NCBI GenBank assembly: GCA_023443125.1
Contig: JAEZVO010000071.1
Span: forward strand, 14,899 to 78,898
DNA: 64,000 nucleotides
Reading direction: 5' to 3'
DNA from: Actinomycetes bacterium
GTDB taxonomy: Bacteria; Actinomycetota; Actinomycetes; Propionibacteriales; Propionibacteriaceae
Numbering within the stretch: the first letter of the stretch is position 1; every line of letters begins with the position of its first letter. The position numbers were made by a program, and so were the translations under genes. Of this stretch, positions 54,873-64,000 are shown one piece after another. Below the pieces are notes generated by a model that made no database searches, was not told the DNA's origin, and worked only from the letters and a program-made list of their open reading frames with translations.

Positions 54873-56735
54873 TTAGCCCTTCTTTTCGCGGTTGCGGATC
54901 TTGGAGCGCTCGTGGGCGCTCAGGTGCACCTTGCGAATCCGCACAATCTCAGGCGTCACTTCGAGGCACTCGTCAGCCGCGCAGAACTCGAGCGACTGCT
55001 CCAACGACAGCTGCTTCGGCGGGACGAGCCGCTCGAGCTCCTCGCCGGTGGAGGAACGCACGTTGGTGAGCTTCTTCTCCTTGGTGGGGTTCACGTCCAT
55101 GTCGTCCGGGCGCGGGTTTTCTCCCACCACCATGCCTTCGTACACCTCGGCACCGGGGCCGACGAACATCGTGCCCCGCTCCTGCAGGTTGAACAGCGCG
55201 TAAGAGGTGACGACGCCGGTGCGGTCGGCGACGAGCGAACTCGTCGGACGCGTGCGGAAGTTGCCGTGCCAGGGCTCGTAACCCTCGGCCACGTGGTTCA
55301 TGATGCCGGTGCCGCGCGTTTCCGTGAGGAACTCGGTGCGGAACCCAATTAGGCCACGCGCCGGCACGATGAACTCCAGCCGCACCCAGCCGGTGCCGTG
55401 GTTCACCATCGTCTCCAGGCGCCCGCGCCTGAGCCCCATCAGCTGCGTGACTGTGCCCAGGAATTCCTCGGGCACATCGACGGTGAGCCGCTCGGTGGGT
55501 TCGTGCAGCTTGCCGTCGATCATCTTGGTGACCACCTGCGGTTTCCCGACGGTGAGCTCGAACGATTCCCGGCGCATCATCTCGACGAGGATCGCCAGCT
55601 GCAGCTCACCTCGGCCTTGCACCTCCCACGTGTCGGGGCGATCGGTGTTGCTCACCCGAATGGAGACATTGCCGATGAGCTCCTGATCCAGACGCGCCTT
55701 CACGAGCCGGGCCGTGAGGTTCTTCCCCGACTTGCCCGCCAGCGGCGAGGTATTTATGCCGATCGTCATGGAGATCGACGGCTCGTCGACGTGGATGAGC
55801 GGCAGCGGCTTCGGGTTCTCGGGGTCGGAGATGGTCTCACCGATCATGATCTCGGGGATGCCCGCGATGGCGACGATATCGCCCGGCCCTGCCTTTTCCG
55901 CGGGCTTGCGCTCGAGGGCTTCGGTCATCAGGAGTTCCGTGAGCTTCACGGTTTCGACGCTGCCGTCGCGCTTGCACCACGCCACCTGCTGGCCGCGACG
56001 CAGCTCTCCGCCCACCACGCGCAGCAGCGCGATGCGCCCGAGGTAGGGCGACGCGTCGAGGTTCGTGACGTGGGCTTGCAGCGTTGCGCCCTCTTCGTAT
56101 GTAGGGGCGGGGATGTGCTCAAACAGCGTTGTGAACAGCGGTTCGAGCGTCGTGGAGTCAGGCATGCTGCCGTCTGCGGGTTGGGTCAGCGACGCCCGCC
56201 CGGCCTTCGCGGATGCGTAGACGATGGGGAAATCGAGGCCGTCGGCGGCGTCGTCGTCCAGCAGGTCCATGAAGAGGTCGTAGGTTTCGTCGACGACGGC
56301 ACTGATGCGCGCATCCGAGCGGTCTACTTTGTTCACCACCACGATGATGGGCAGCTGCTTGGCGAGCGCCTTGCGCAATACGAAGCGCGTCTGGGGGAGT
56401 GGCCCCTCAGACGCGTCGACGAGGAGGATCACGCCGTCGACCATCTCCAGGCCGCGCTCCACCTCGCCGCCGAAATCGGCGTGGCCAGGTGTGTCAATGA
56501 TATTGATGACGGCGTCGGTGCCGTCGGGACGACGGTGCTTGATCGCCGTGTTCTTCGCGAGGATCGTGATGCCCTTCTCGCGCTCGAGATCCATCGAGTC
56601 CATCACGCGGGCGTCGACGTCGGCACCCTCGCGGAACGCGCCAGACTGCCACAGCATCGAGTCGACCAGTGTGGTCTTCCCGTGGTCGACGTGGGCGATG
56701 ATGGCGACGTTTCGCAGATCTTCACGGGTGGGCAT
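54873..56735 (-). CDS. typA: Ribosome-associated GTPase TypA/BipA
   Basis: A 620-residue translational GTPase. G1 is AHVDHGKTTL, G2 lies around REKGITILAKNTA, G3 is DTPGHADFGGEVER, and G4 is VVNKVDRSDAR. The C-terminal BipA-specific part includes GTGWVRLEFIVPARGLIGFRTEFLT, partly quoted here. It helps 50S assembly and growth under stress. The start has GAGGAG upstream and a TACACT -10-like box further up. Confidence 0.96.
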   Translation of the reverse strand: MPTREDLRNVAIIAHVDHGKTTLVDSMLWQSGAFREGADVDARVMDSMDLEREKGITILAKNTAIKHRRPDGTDAVINIIDTPGHADFGGEVERGLEMVDGVILLVDASEGPLPQTRFVLRKALAKQLPIIVVVNKVDRSDARISAVVDETYDLFMDLLDDDAADGLDFPIVYASAKAGRASLTQPADGSMPDSTTLEPLFTTLFEHIPAPTYEEGATLQAHVTNLDASPYLGRIALLRVVGGELRRGQQVAWCKRDGSVETVKLTELLMTEALERKPAEKAGPGDIVAIAGIPEIMIGETISDPENPKPLPLIHVDEPSISMTIGINTSPLAGKSGKNLTARLVKARLDQELIGNVSIRVSNTDRPDTWEVQGRGELQLAILVEMMRRESFELTVGKPQVVTKMIDGKLHEPTERLTVDVPEEFLGTVTQLMGLRRGRLETMVNHGTGWVRLEFIVPARGLIGFRTEFLTETRGTGIMNHVAEGYEPWHGNFRTRPTSSLVADRTGVVTSYALFNLQERGTMFVGPGAEVYEGMVVGENPRPDDMDVNPTKEKKLTNVRSSTGEELERLVPPKQLSLEQSLEFCAADECLEVTPEIVRIRKVHLSAHERSKIRNREKKG

Positions 56736-56900
56736 GGGCGCTCCTCACATTTGGGCCGAGCTGAGTGTACGCGCGCCGGGGCCTCTCCGCCTAGTCGTGC
56801 CCGGAAGGCGATGTGTGCTGCACTAGGCGGGGAACGCCCACCCCGACGAGTCAGACCGACGATGCGACGGCGAAGTGCGCGCCGCCGGCAGACGACGCGG

Positions 56901-57221
56901 TCAGCTGACTTGCAGCTCGCCCATCTCGTCCCAGCCTTCGCCCTCGACGGTGCGGGAGACGATCTTGGGCGTGGCCGCCAGATGTGGACGCATAGCTTCG
57001 AGGCCGGCCTGGAAATGCGGGGCGTTGACGTGGGCCTCGCCGGCGCCGTCCTTGAATGCCTCGACGAGCACGAACTCGTTCGGGTCTTCCACCGAACGCG
57101 ACCACTCGAACCAGAGGTTGCCCTCCTCAGCGCGGGTGGCGGCGGTGAACTCGGCGACGGCGTCCATCCACTGGTCGACGGACTCGGGCTTCACTTGGTA
57201 CTTGACGACGATAAAGATCAT
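56901..57221 (-). CDS. Putative quinol monooxygenase (ABM domain)
   Basis: A 106-residue antibiotic-biosynthesis-monooxygenase-fold protein like YgiN: MIFIVVKYQVKPESVDQWMD, EEGNLWFEWSRSVEDPNEFV and HFQAGLEAMRPHLA. The fold acts without cofactors on quinols or related aromatics in some members; the substrate here is unknown. A -10-like TAGGCT ends six bases before the ATG (leaderless). Confidence 0.82.
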   Translation of the reverse strand: MIFIVVKYQVKPESVDQWMDAVAEFTAATRAEEGNLWFEWSRSVEDPNEFVLVEAFKDGAGEAHVNAPHFQAGLEAMRPHLAATPKIVSRTVEGEGWDEMGELQVS

Positions 57222-57300
57222 GCCTCGAGCCTAGACGCCCCGGTCAACGGGTGTCCGCCGAAGCCCACCTGGAGTTGCGCCCGCGGGCCAAGCCTCCAGG

Positions 57301-58173
57301 TCAGGCGCCGAGGAAGTCGAGGATCCGCGGGAGGTCGCGTCGGGTCTGAGCAACGCCCTGGAGGTACACGTCGGTGAGACGGGCGACGTTGCGCTCGGCG
57401 TTGGTGATGGGCATGCGATCCGGGCTCAGCACGAGGGCGTGTCCGTCGCGTTCGAGGTCGAAGAGCTCCTCGCGGGTGCGGTTGTAGTTTGCGGGCCGGG
57501 CGAACAGCCCCTCGGCGACGGCGGGGTAGCGCCGCAGCGCCGCCCGCATCGCTCGCTGGGCGCGCTGCGGGCCCTTCACATAGTCTCGGGTGCGGGTGGT
57601 GACGACGAGAAACCGTCGGAACCCGGCCGTCTTCGCCGCGTCGATGGGATAGCCGCCGGTTGGACCGAGGGCGCCGTCGCAGTAGACCTCACCGTCGATC
57701 ACCGTCCAAGGCATGAGCAGCGGCATCGTCGACGATGCCCGCACCCGTCTGAGAAGGTCCAGCGGCTCCTGGATATCTTCTCGGCCCCAGTACACCATCG
57801 CGCCGTCGGTAGCACGGAAGCCGCCGATGGCGAAAGGCGCGGGGTTGGCCTGCACCGCATCGAAGTCGAGGGGGAGCACCTCACCGGGGAGGCTGGAACG
57901 CTCGTAGATCCACTCCGAATTGAAGTAGCCGCGGCCGCGCGCCCAGGAGCCCCAACCGCCGAAGTCGCGTTCGGCGGCGAAATCCGTGAATGCCCGACGG
58001 GTGCGCTCGCGGTCTCGAACGAGCCAGTTGACCGTGCAGGTGGAGCCTGCTGAAATGCCGCCCACCCAGCCGGTGTGAACATCGTGTTCGAGCAGGACGT
58101 TGAGCACGCCGGAACTCCACGCGGCCCGCATGCCACCGCCCTCGAGAACGAGGGCTACGTCTCCGGCGGTCAC
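57301..58173 (-). CDS. Patatin-like phospholipase
   Basis: A 290-residue patatin-fold hydrolase. The oxyanion glycine motif is EGGGMRAAWSSG, the nucleophile Ser41 is in GISAG, and the dyad Asp is in CDGALGPTGGYPIDAA. Similar bacterial proteins hydrolyse membrane lipids. The GTG at 58173 overlaps the DUF3151 stop as GTGA, which decides against a longer upstream frame. Confidence 0.88.
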   Translation of the reverse strand: MTAGDVALVLEGGGMRAAWSSGVLNVLLEHDVHTGWVGGISAGSTCTVNWLVRDRERTRRAFTDFAAERDFGGWGSWARGRGYFNSEWIYERSSLPGEVLPLDFDAVQANPAPFAIGGFRATDGAMVYWGREDIQEPLDLLRRVRASSTMPLLMPWTVIDGEVYCDGALGPTGGYPIDAAKTAGFRRFLVVTTRTRDYVKGPQRAQRAMRAALRRYPAVAEGLFARPANYNRTREELFDLERDGHALVLSPDRMPITNAERNVARLTDVYLQGVAQTRRDLPRILDFLGA

Positions 58174-58601
58174 TGGGCGAGCGTCTGGAAGGCAGTTTCG
58201 GAGGAATCTCGCAGGAACTGGGCGCAGCGTGCCTGTTCGTCGGTTTCCCCGATTCGCCCTGCGGCTACGCTCAACGCCCACAATGCGCGCAGGAATCCGC
58301 GGTTGGGCGCGTGCTCCCACGGCACGTGCCCGGTGCCCTTCCAACCGTTGCGACGCAGCGCGTCGAGCCCGCGGTGGTAGCCGGTGCGCGCGTAGGCGTA
58401 GGCGGCGATGGACGACGCGAGCGTGTCGTCACGCAGACACGCCTCCGCCAACAGCGCCCACACGAGCGACGACTGCGGGTGGGCGGCCGCGACCTCCAGG
58501 AAACCCTCTTTGCCGGCTTCTCGAATAGCCTCCACGGCGGGATCGACGGGCAGTTCCACCCGCACGTCGGTGGCCATCAGGTTCGGATGCGTCTCGGTCA
58601 T
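58170..58601 (-). CDS. DUF3151 protein
   Basis: A 143-residue protein of the actinobacterial DUF3151 family: VEAIREAGKEGFLEVAAAHP, WALLAEACL, AYAYARTGYHRGLDALRRNG and GHVPWEHAPNRGFLRALWAL. Function unknown. The ATG at 58601 follows a TAGGCT -10 by six bases (leaderless); another ATG two codons earlier is possible. It is coupled to the patatin gene. Confidence 0.88.
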   Translation of the reverse strand: MTETHPNLMATDVRVELPVDPAVEAIREAGKEGFLEVAAAHPQSSLVWALLAEACLRDDTLASSIAAYAYARTGYHRGLDALRRNGWKGTGHVPWEHAPNRGFLRALWALSVAAGRIGETDEQARCAQFLRDSSETAFQTLAQ

Positions 58602-58642
58602 GGGCATAGCCTAGTGCCCCGGCGCGGATTGGCCACCGCCAG

Positions 58643-59353
58643 CTACTCCCCGAGCCCGCTCGAGATAAAGCTCACGACGGCGTGCTGCGCGGCTTCGGCC
58701 TGTGGGCCTTCCGTGTAGACGTGCAGCGTGTCGCCGCACACCGCGCCGAGCGCCATGAGGCTCACCGTCGATTTAGCATTGACGGGCTGCCCGTCGCCTC
58801 GAGCAATCGAAATCTCCGCGTCGAACTCCATCGCGAGCGCAGCGAGCTTGGAGGCCGGCCGGGCGTGCAAGCCGATTGGCTTGGTGAGCAGCACCTGGGC
58901 CGAGTTCCCGTTCGTCGAGTCGGACGCCGGCTCCACAGCGTTGACGGGGCCTCGGCCGAGCGCAGCCCACTTGGCGTCGAGCGCCGATTCGGCGGCGACG
59001 ATGACCTCGTTGAGCGAGCCCCCCATCGCTGCTGTGACTAACGCAGCGGTGAGCCCCTCGACCAGTGGCGCGGCCGCGACGCGCACCGGGTGTGGCGAAC
59101 CCAGCAAGTCGATGGCGGTCTCGGCACTCATGATGGCCGACCCCATGTCGACGAGCACCGCGACACCGTCGGTGCTTGTCACGTCCTCAATGGCCGTCAT
59201 GACGGCGGTGGCATCCGTGCCGAGCGAGCCGTCCGGCATTCCGGCTGCAATCGCCACGGGCGGCATCTCGCCGTGCACCATGATGGCCGCGAGATCGAGC
59301 GCGGCCTGGGCGAGCGTGGCCGAATGCGACACGACGACGATGCCGACGCTCAT
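58643..59353 (-). CDS. dhaM: PTS-dependent dihydroxyacetone kinase subunit DhaM with HPr domain
   Basis: A 236-residue two-domain phosphocarrier. The DhaM (EIIA-Man-like) part has the active His in GIVVVSHSATLA and VLVDMGSAIMSAETAID. The C-terminal HPr domain has the phospho-His in GLHARPASKLAAL and a Ser in NAKSTVSLMAL. It passes phosphate from PEP (through Enzyme I) to the ADP bound in DhaL. It lacks the Enzyme I part found in E. coli DhaM. Overlaps dhaL by four bases. Confidence 0.93.
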   Translation of the reverse strand: MSVGIVVVSHSATLAQAALDLAAIMVHGEMPPVAIAAGMPDGSLGTDATAVMTAIEDVTSTDGVAVLVDMGSAIMSAETAIDLLGSPHPVRVAAAPLVEGLTAALVTAAMGGSLNEVIVAAESALDAKWAALGRGPVNAVEPASDSTNGNSAQVLLTKPIGLHARPASKLAALAMEFDAEISIARGDGQPVNAKSTVSLMALGAVCGDTLHVYTEGPQAEAAQHAVVSFISSGLGE

Positions 59354-59970
59354 ACCAGCACCTCCGCCAGCGCTTGGACGAGCAGCGTCGCGGATGCGGC
59401 GCCCGGGTCGATGTGCCCGACGGAGCGCTGACCCAAGTACGACGCCCGGCCCTTGCGCGCCACCATGTCGGCGGTGGCATCCCGGCCACGCGCGGCAGCG
59501 GCGACGGCTCGGGCCGCGGCCTCGGGAAACGGCGTGCCAGCGGCGTGCTCGCGCTCGAATGTCGCCACCGCCGGGGAGAGGGCGTCGTACATGGTCTTGT
59601 CGCCCAGCTCCGTCTTGCCGCGCTGCGCGAGCCCGTCGACGCCGGCGCGGAGTGCCTCAACGAACTGCGTGTCGTTCACTTCCACAGCATCGACGGGGAA
59701 CGCCGCGGCCATGCGCAAAAACAGCGTGGCCAGCAGGGGGCCGCTCGTGCCGCCCACATGGCGCAGCAGCGACATGCCGATCGCCTTGCTCTGCGCCTGC
59801 AGTGTCGGTGCATCCAGCGCGTTGAGGGTCTCGTGCACGCCTCGGACGAGGTTCACGCCGTGGTCGGCGTCGCCGATGTGGGAGTCCAGCTCAGTGAGGT
59901 GCGTTTCGTGGTTGGCGGTGAGCGCGTCAAACCGCCGCAGCCACCTCGCCACAGTGCCGACGGCGATCAT
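59350..59970 (-). CDS. dhaL: Dihydroxyacetone kinase ADP-binding subunit
   Basis: A 206-residue DhaL. The nucleotide/Mg-binding Asp residues are in LDSHIGDADHGVNLVRGV, followed by GGTSGPLLATLF, ELGDKTMYDAL and KGRASYLGQRSVGHIDPGA, all typical. DhaL holds ADP as a fixed cofactor that is rephosphorylated by DhaM. The ATG overlaps the dhaK stop by four bases; a longer frame into dhaK is rejected. Confidence 0.95.
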   Translation of the reverse strand: MIAVGTVARWLRRFDALTANHETHLTELDSHIGDADHGVNLVRGVHETLNALDAPTLQAQSKAIGMSLLRHVGGTSGPLLATLFLRMAAAFPVDAVEVNDTQFVEALRAGVDGLAQRGKTELGDKTMYDALSPAVATFEREHAAGTPFPEAAARAVAAAARGRDATADMVARKGRASYLGQRSVGHIDPGAASATLLVQALAEVLV

Positions 59971-60965
59971 GGCAGCACCTTTGCGAGGCCCTCGAGCGGC
60001 GATGGGGCATCGAGCCAACGCAACATCTCGTCGTCGGCGCGCAGCAGCGTGACGGAGCAGCCCGCCATGTTGAGCGACGTGACGAAGTTGCCGACGCCGC
60101 ACCGCGCCACGTGCACGTCGGCTTTCCGGAGCAGCGGCAGCACCTCTCCGGCCATGAGGTGTAGCTCGATGAGCGGCGTCGCGCCAAGCCCATTGATGAG
60201 CAGAGCGGCAGGGTGGCCGGCGAAATCGAGGTCGTGGAGGATGGGGTCGACGAGTTTGCGGGCAATTGACGACGCCTCGACGAGCGGCTCGCGGCGCCTG
60301 CCCGGCTCGCCGTGGATGCCGATGCCCACCTCGATTTCGTCCTCGGGAAGGTCGAACGTCGGCTGCCCGGCGCCCGGAGTCACGCACGAAGTCAGCGCCA
60401 CGCCCATTGAGCGCACACTCGCGCACACGCGCTCGGCGAGCACAACCAGCTCGTCGAGCGGCACGCCGGCTTCCGCCGCTGCCCCGACAATCTTTTCCAC
60501 GAACACCGTCCCCGCCACGCCACGCCGGCCGGCGGTGAACGTGGAATTCTCGACGGCGACGTCATCCGCGACGACGACCGTGCGCACGTCGACGCCCTCG
60601 GCCTGTGCAAGTTCGGTGGCCATCTCGAAGTTCAGCACGTCGCCGGTGTAGTTCTTGATGATGCACAGCACCCCTGCGCCGGCGTCCACAGCCTGAATGG
60701 CGGTGAGAATCTGCGTCGGATTAGGCGAGGTGAACATCTCTCCGACGACGGCGGCGTCCAGCATCCCTTCGCCCACGAAGCCGCTGTGCAGGGGCTCGTG
60801 TCCTGCGCCGCCTCCGGAGATGACGGCGACCTTGCCGCATCGGGGTTCGCTGGCTCGAAACACGATGCGTTGCTCGCTATCGACCCGCAGATCCGGACGA
60901 GTTGCGGCGAGGCCGCGGAGTGCATCGTCGACAACGTTGTTCGGCGAATTGATGAGCTTTTTCAC
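59967..60965 (-). CDS. dhaK: Dihydroxyacetone kinase substrate-binding subunit
   Basis: A 332-residue DhaK. It starts VKKLINSPNNVVDDALRGLA at a GTG with AGGAAGGG upstream. SGGGAGHEPLHSGFVGEGML and the His that covalently binds dihydroxyacetone (GIGIHGEPG) are present. dhaK-dhaL-dhaM are chained by four-base overlaps. The unit phosphorylates dihydroxyacetone at the expense of PEP, feeding glycolysis from glycerol-type substrates. Confidence 0.96.
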   Translation of the reverse strand: MKKLINSPNNVVDDALRGLAATRPDLRVDSEQRIVFRASEPRCGKVAVISGGGAGHEPLHSGFVGEGMLDAAVVGEMFTSPNPTQILTAIQAVDAGAGVLCIIKNYTGDVLNFEMATELAQAEGVDVRTVVVADDVAVENSTFTAGRRGVAGTVFVEKIVGAAAEAGVPLDELVVLAERVCASVRSMGVALTSCVTPGAGQPTFDLPEDEIEVGIGIHGEPGRRREPLVEASSIARKLVDPILHDLDFAGHPAALLINGLGATPLIELHLMAGEVLPLLRKADVHVARCGVGNFVTSLNMAGCSVTLLRADDEMLRWLDAPSPLEGLAKVLP

Positions 60966-60995
60966 TGCAGGCCCTTCCTGACGCAAACAGCGTAG

Positions 60996-62432
<1,437 letters not shown>

Positions 62433-62448
62433 GCTGGAGCGTCGCGAT

Positions 62449-62631
62449 ATGAGCAAGCGTCCCACTGCGAAGTGCCCGCTTCGCCCCGGCGATCCCTGCT
62501 CACTGTGCGTGCCGGGGAGCACCGGGCCGCAGGACTGCCAGACCGTGCGGCTCGTCATGGAGGATCCGGAGCTACGAGAATTGCTGCGCGAAAAGCAGCG
62601 CGAGTGGCGGGAACAGCATCGGATGGCGTGA
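62449..62631 (+). CDS. Small Cys-rich hypothetical protein
   Basis: A 60-residue protein, MSKRPTAKCPLRPGDPCSLC followed by a QDCQ segment and a charged helical C terminus ending EWREQHRMA. Four Cys residues (9, 17, 20, 30) could bind a metal. GGAG lies nine bases before the ATG. It sits between purA and purD on the same strand, 17 bases after purA. Function unknown. Confidence 0.7.
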   Translation: MSKRPTAKCPLRPGDPCSLCVPGSTGPQDCQTVRLVMEDPELRELLREKQREWREQHRMA

Positions 62632-62660
62632 CCTTCCAGCATCGGCGGTAGGGTCGGGCT

Positions 62661-63881
62661 GTGAAGATTCTGTTGCTGGGCTCTGGTGGCCGTGAACATG
62701 CATTGGGTCGCACGTTGGTGCGCGACGGAAGTGAGCTCCACGTGGCTCCCGGTAACCCCGGGCTCGCGGAGTTTGCCACCTGCCACTTACTCGACCCATC
62801 CAATTCCGACGAGGTGCTCGCCCTCGCGCGAACGCTCGGTGTGGACCTCGTCGTGGTTGGCCCGGAAGCCCCGCTCGTGGCGGGTGTCGTTGACGCTTTG
62901 CGCGAGGGCGGATTCGACGTGTTCGGCCCGTCGGCTGCGGCCGCGGAACTGGAAGGTTCCAAGGCATTCGCTAAAAACGTGATGCGCGCCGCCGGCGTCC
63001 CCACCGCGGACGCGCGCGTGTGCACCACCGCTGACGAGGCAGCCGCCGCACTGGACGAATTCGGCCCCACCTACGTCGTGAAGAACGACGGACTCGCTGC
63101 CGGCAAGGGCGTCGTCGTCACCGACGACCGCGATGCAGCATTGGCGCATGCAGCCACCTGCGGGCGCGTCGTGATCGAGGACTTCCTCGATGGACCCGAG
63201 GTGTCGCTGTTCGCCATCTGCGACGGCACCACCGCCCGGCCGCTGTTGCCCGCGCAGGATTTCAAGCGCGTCGGCGACGGCGACGAAGGCCCAAACACTG
63301 GCGGCATGGGCGCGTACTGCCCGTTGCCGTGGGCGCCGGAGGGGCTCGTCGACGACATTATGCGCGACGTGGTGCAGCCGACCCTCGATGAGATGGCCAG
63401 GCGCGGAACCCCCTTCGTGGGGTTGCTATACGCCGGGCTTGCGCTCACCACGAAGGGGTTGCGCGTCATAGAGTTCAACGTGCGCTTCGGCGATCCAGAA
63501 ACCCAGGCGGTGCTCGCCTTGCTCGAGTCGCCGCTCGCGCCTGTGCTGCGCGCGGCGGCACGCGGCGAACTCGCTAGCCAGCCGGCGTTGCAGTGGCGCG
63601 ACGGGGCCGCCGTCGTCGTCGTATCTGCTGCGGACGGCTACCCGGGGACCCCCAAGCGTGGCTGCCGCATCCAGCTGCCCGACGACACCGACTCGGCCTG
63701 GGTGCTCCACGCCGGCACCACCATGATCGACGGCACACTCACCGCGGGCGGTGGGCGCGTGCTGGGTACCGTCGGGGTAGGGGCCAACCTCGACGCTGCT
63801 CGCTCGGCTGCGTACGAACACCTGGCAAAGGTGGACTTCGCCGACGGCTTCCACCGCACCGACATCGGCATCCCGCACTGA
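62661..63881 (+). CDS. purD: Phosphoribosylamine-glycine ligase
   Basis: A 406-residue ATP-grasp enzyme forming GAR in purine synthesis. It starts VKILLLGSGGREHALGRTLV, with the PGNPG motif nearby. SKAFAKNVMRAAGVPTADAR, the ATP-grasp block YVVKNDGLAAGKGVVVTDD and EGPNTGGMGAYCPLPW-like region are clear. A -10-like TAGGGT ends six bases before the GTG, indicating its own leaderless transcript despite lying behind purA. Confidence 0.96.
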   Translation: MKILLLGSGGREHALGRTLVRDGSELHVAPGNPGLAEFATCHLLDPSNSDEVLALARTLGVDLVVVGPEAPLVAGVVDALREGGFDVFGPSAAAAELEGSKAFAKNVMRAAGVPTADARVCTTADEAAAALDEFGPTYVVKNDGLAAGKGVVVTDDRDAALAHAATCGRVVIEDFLDGPEVSLFAICDGTTARPLLPAQDFKRVGDGDEGPNTGGMGAYCPLPWAPEGLVDDIMRDVVQPTLDEMARRGTPFVGLLYAGLALTTKGLRVIEFNVRFGDPETQAVLALLESPLAPVLRAAARGELASQPALQWRDGAAVVVVSAADGYPGTPKRGCRIQLPDDTDSAWVLHAGTTMIDGTLTAGGGRVLGTVGVGANLDAARSAAYEHLAKVDFADGFHRTDIGIPH

Positions 63882-63926
63882 CCTCGGCGTTGACGCGCCG
63901 TTCGCGCGCTTTTCGGTGACAGATGT

Positions 63927-63944
63927 GCGCCCATACTTGGGCGC
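63927..63944. terminator. Hairpin after purD
   Basis: GCGCCCA and TGGGCGC with a four-base loop lie 46 bases after purD, flanked by two TGACAG direct repeats (63917-63922 and 63950-63955). There is no T-run. It may be a weak terminator or a protein site. Confidence 0.4.
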
Positions 63945-63970
63945 GAATGTGACAGTGAAGACAACAGTGT

Positions 63971-64000
63971 GGGGTGGTCACGGCATCGCGTGACCACCCC
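63971..64000. terminator. Strong hairpin at the window edge
   Basis: A perfect 12-bp stem (GGGGTGGTCACG and complement) with a six-base loop ends exactly at the window edge. The stem strength and position after purD fit an intrinsic terminator, but the bases that would show a T-run are outside the window. Confidence 0.6.

Overview
The window is a high-GC chromosomal segment from an actinobacterium, most probably a Propionibacteriaceae-like member of the Propionibacteriales (inference). Evidence: mycothiol genes (mshD, mycothione reductase), the 33-residue ribosomal protein bS22, a DUF3151 protein, the MutT1/PPK1 pair, a System II cytochrome c maturation cluster, and many leaderless -10/start arrangements. 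No rRNA, tRNA, transposase, integrase or CRISPR array was seen.

Layout. 1-500: tail of an unknown gene and palindromic intergenic repeats. 0.5-5.3 kb: thiamine ABC transporter thiB-thiP-thiQ behind a TPP riboswitch, and the c-di-AMP synthase gene disA. 5.4-8.8 kb: small and hypothetical genes, including a WXG100/ESX-like two-gene unit. 8.9-13.5 kb: radA, a large palindrome, a kinase gene that seems to start with CTG, a glyoxalase-like gene, a TIM-barrel gene and proline dehydrogenase. 13.5-24 kb: CPBP protease, asd-proC, bS22, glutaredoxin, a hemD fusion, histidine phosphatase, resA-ccdA-resB-ccsA and a sigma-like/GerMN/Gmad2 membrane protein. 24-27.5 kb: SDR, mycothione reductase, LpqI-like GH3 lipoprotein. 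27.5-35.7 kb: pstS-C-A-B with a PHO box, then mshD-ppk1-mutT1. 35.7-41 kb: anchored and small proteins, nitrobindin, YgfZ, a broken dcu transporter gene and a frameshifted mycosin-like protease gene.

41-49.5 kb is the most interesting part: a minus-strand defence operon hsdM-mrr-rhuM-hsdS-vapB-vapC-hsdR. Four of its genes are chained by 4-base overlaps and a toxin-antitoxin pair sits between hsdS and hsdR. hsdS is interrupted exactly at a (GA)n tract. Removing one GA unit fuses the halves into a normal-sized two-domain specificity subunit. A second repeat, four 12-bp units, lies in its central conserved region. This looks like a phase-variable Type I restriction system.

49.7-64 kb: an HTH protein, tpx, PPK2, trhO, a satD/membrane gene pair bracketed by two inverted 76-bp MITE-like elements, typA, a monooxygenase, DUF3151 and patatin genes, dhaK-dhaL-dhaM(HPr), purA, a small Cys-rich protein and purD.

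Functional themes are phosphate and polyphosphate handling (pst, ppk1, ppk2), redox and thiol metabolism (mycothiol, tpx, cytochrome c maturation), and defence. Coordinates come from hand reading; homology calls rest on motif and family recognition without database searches.
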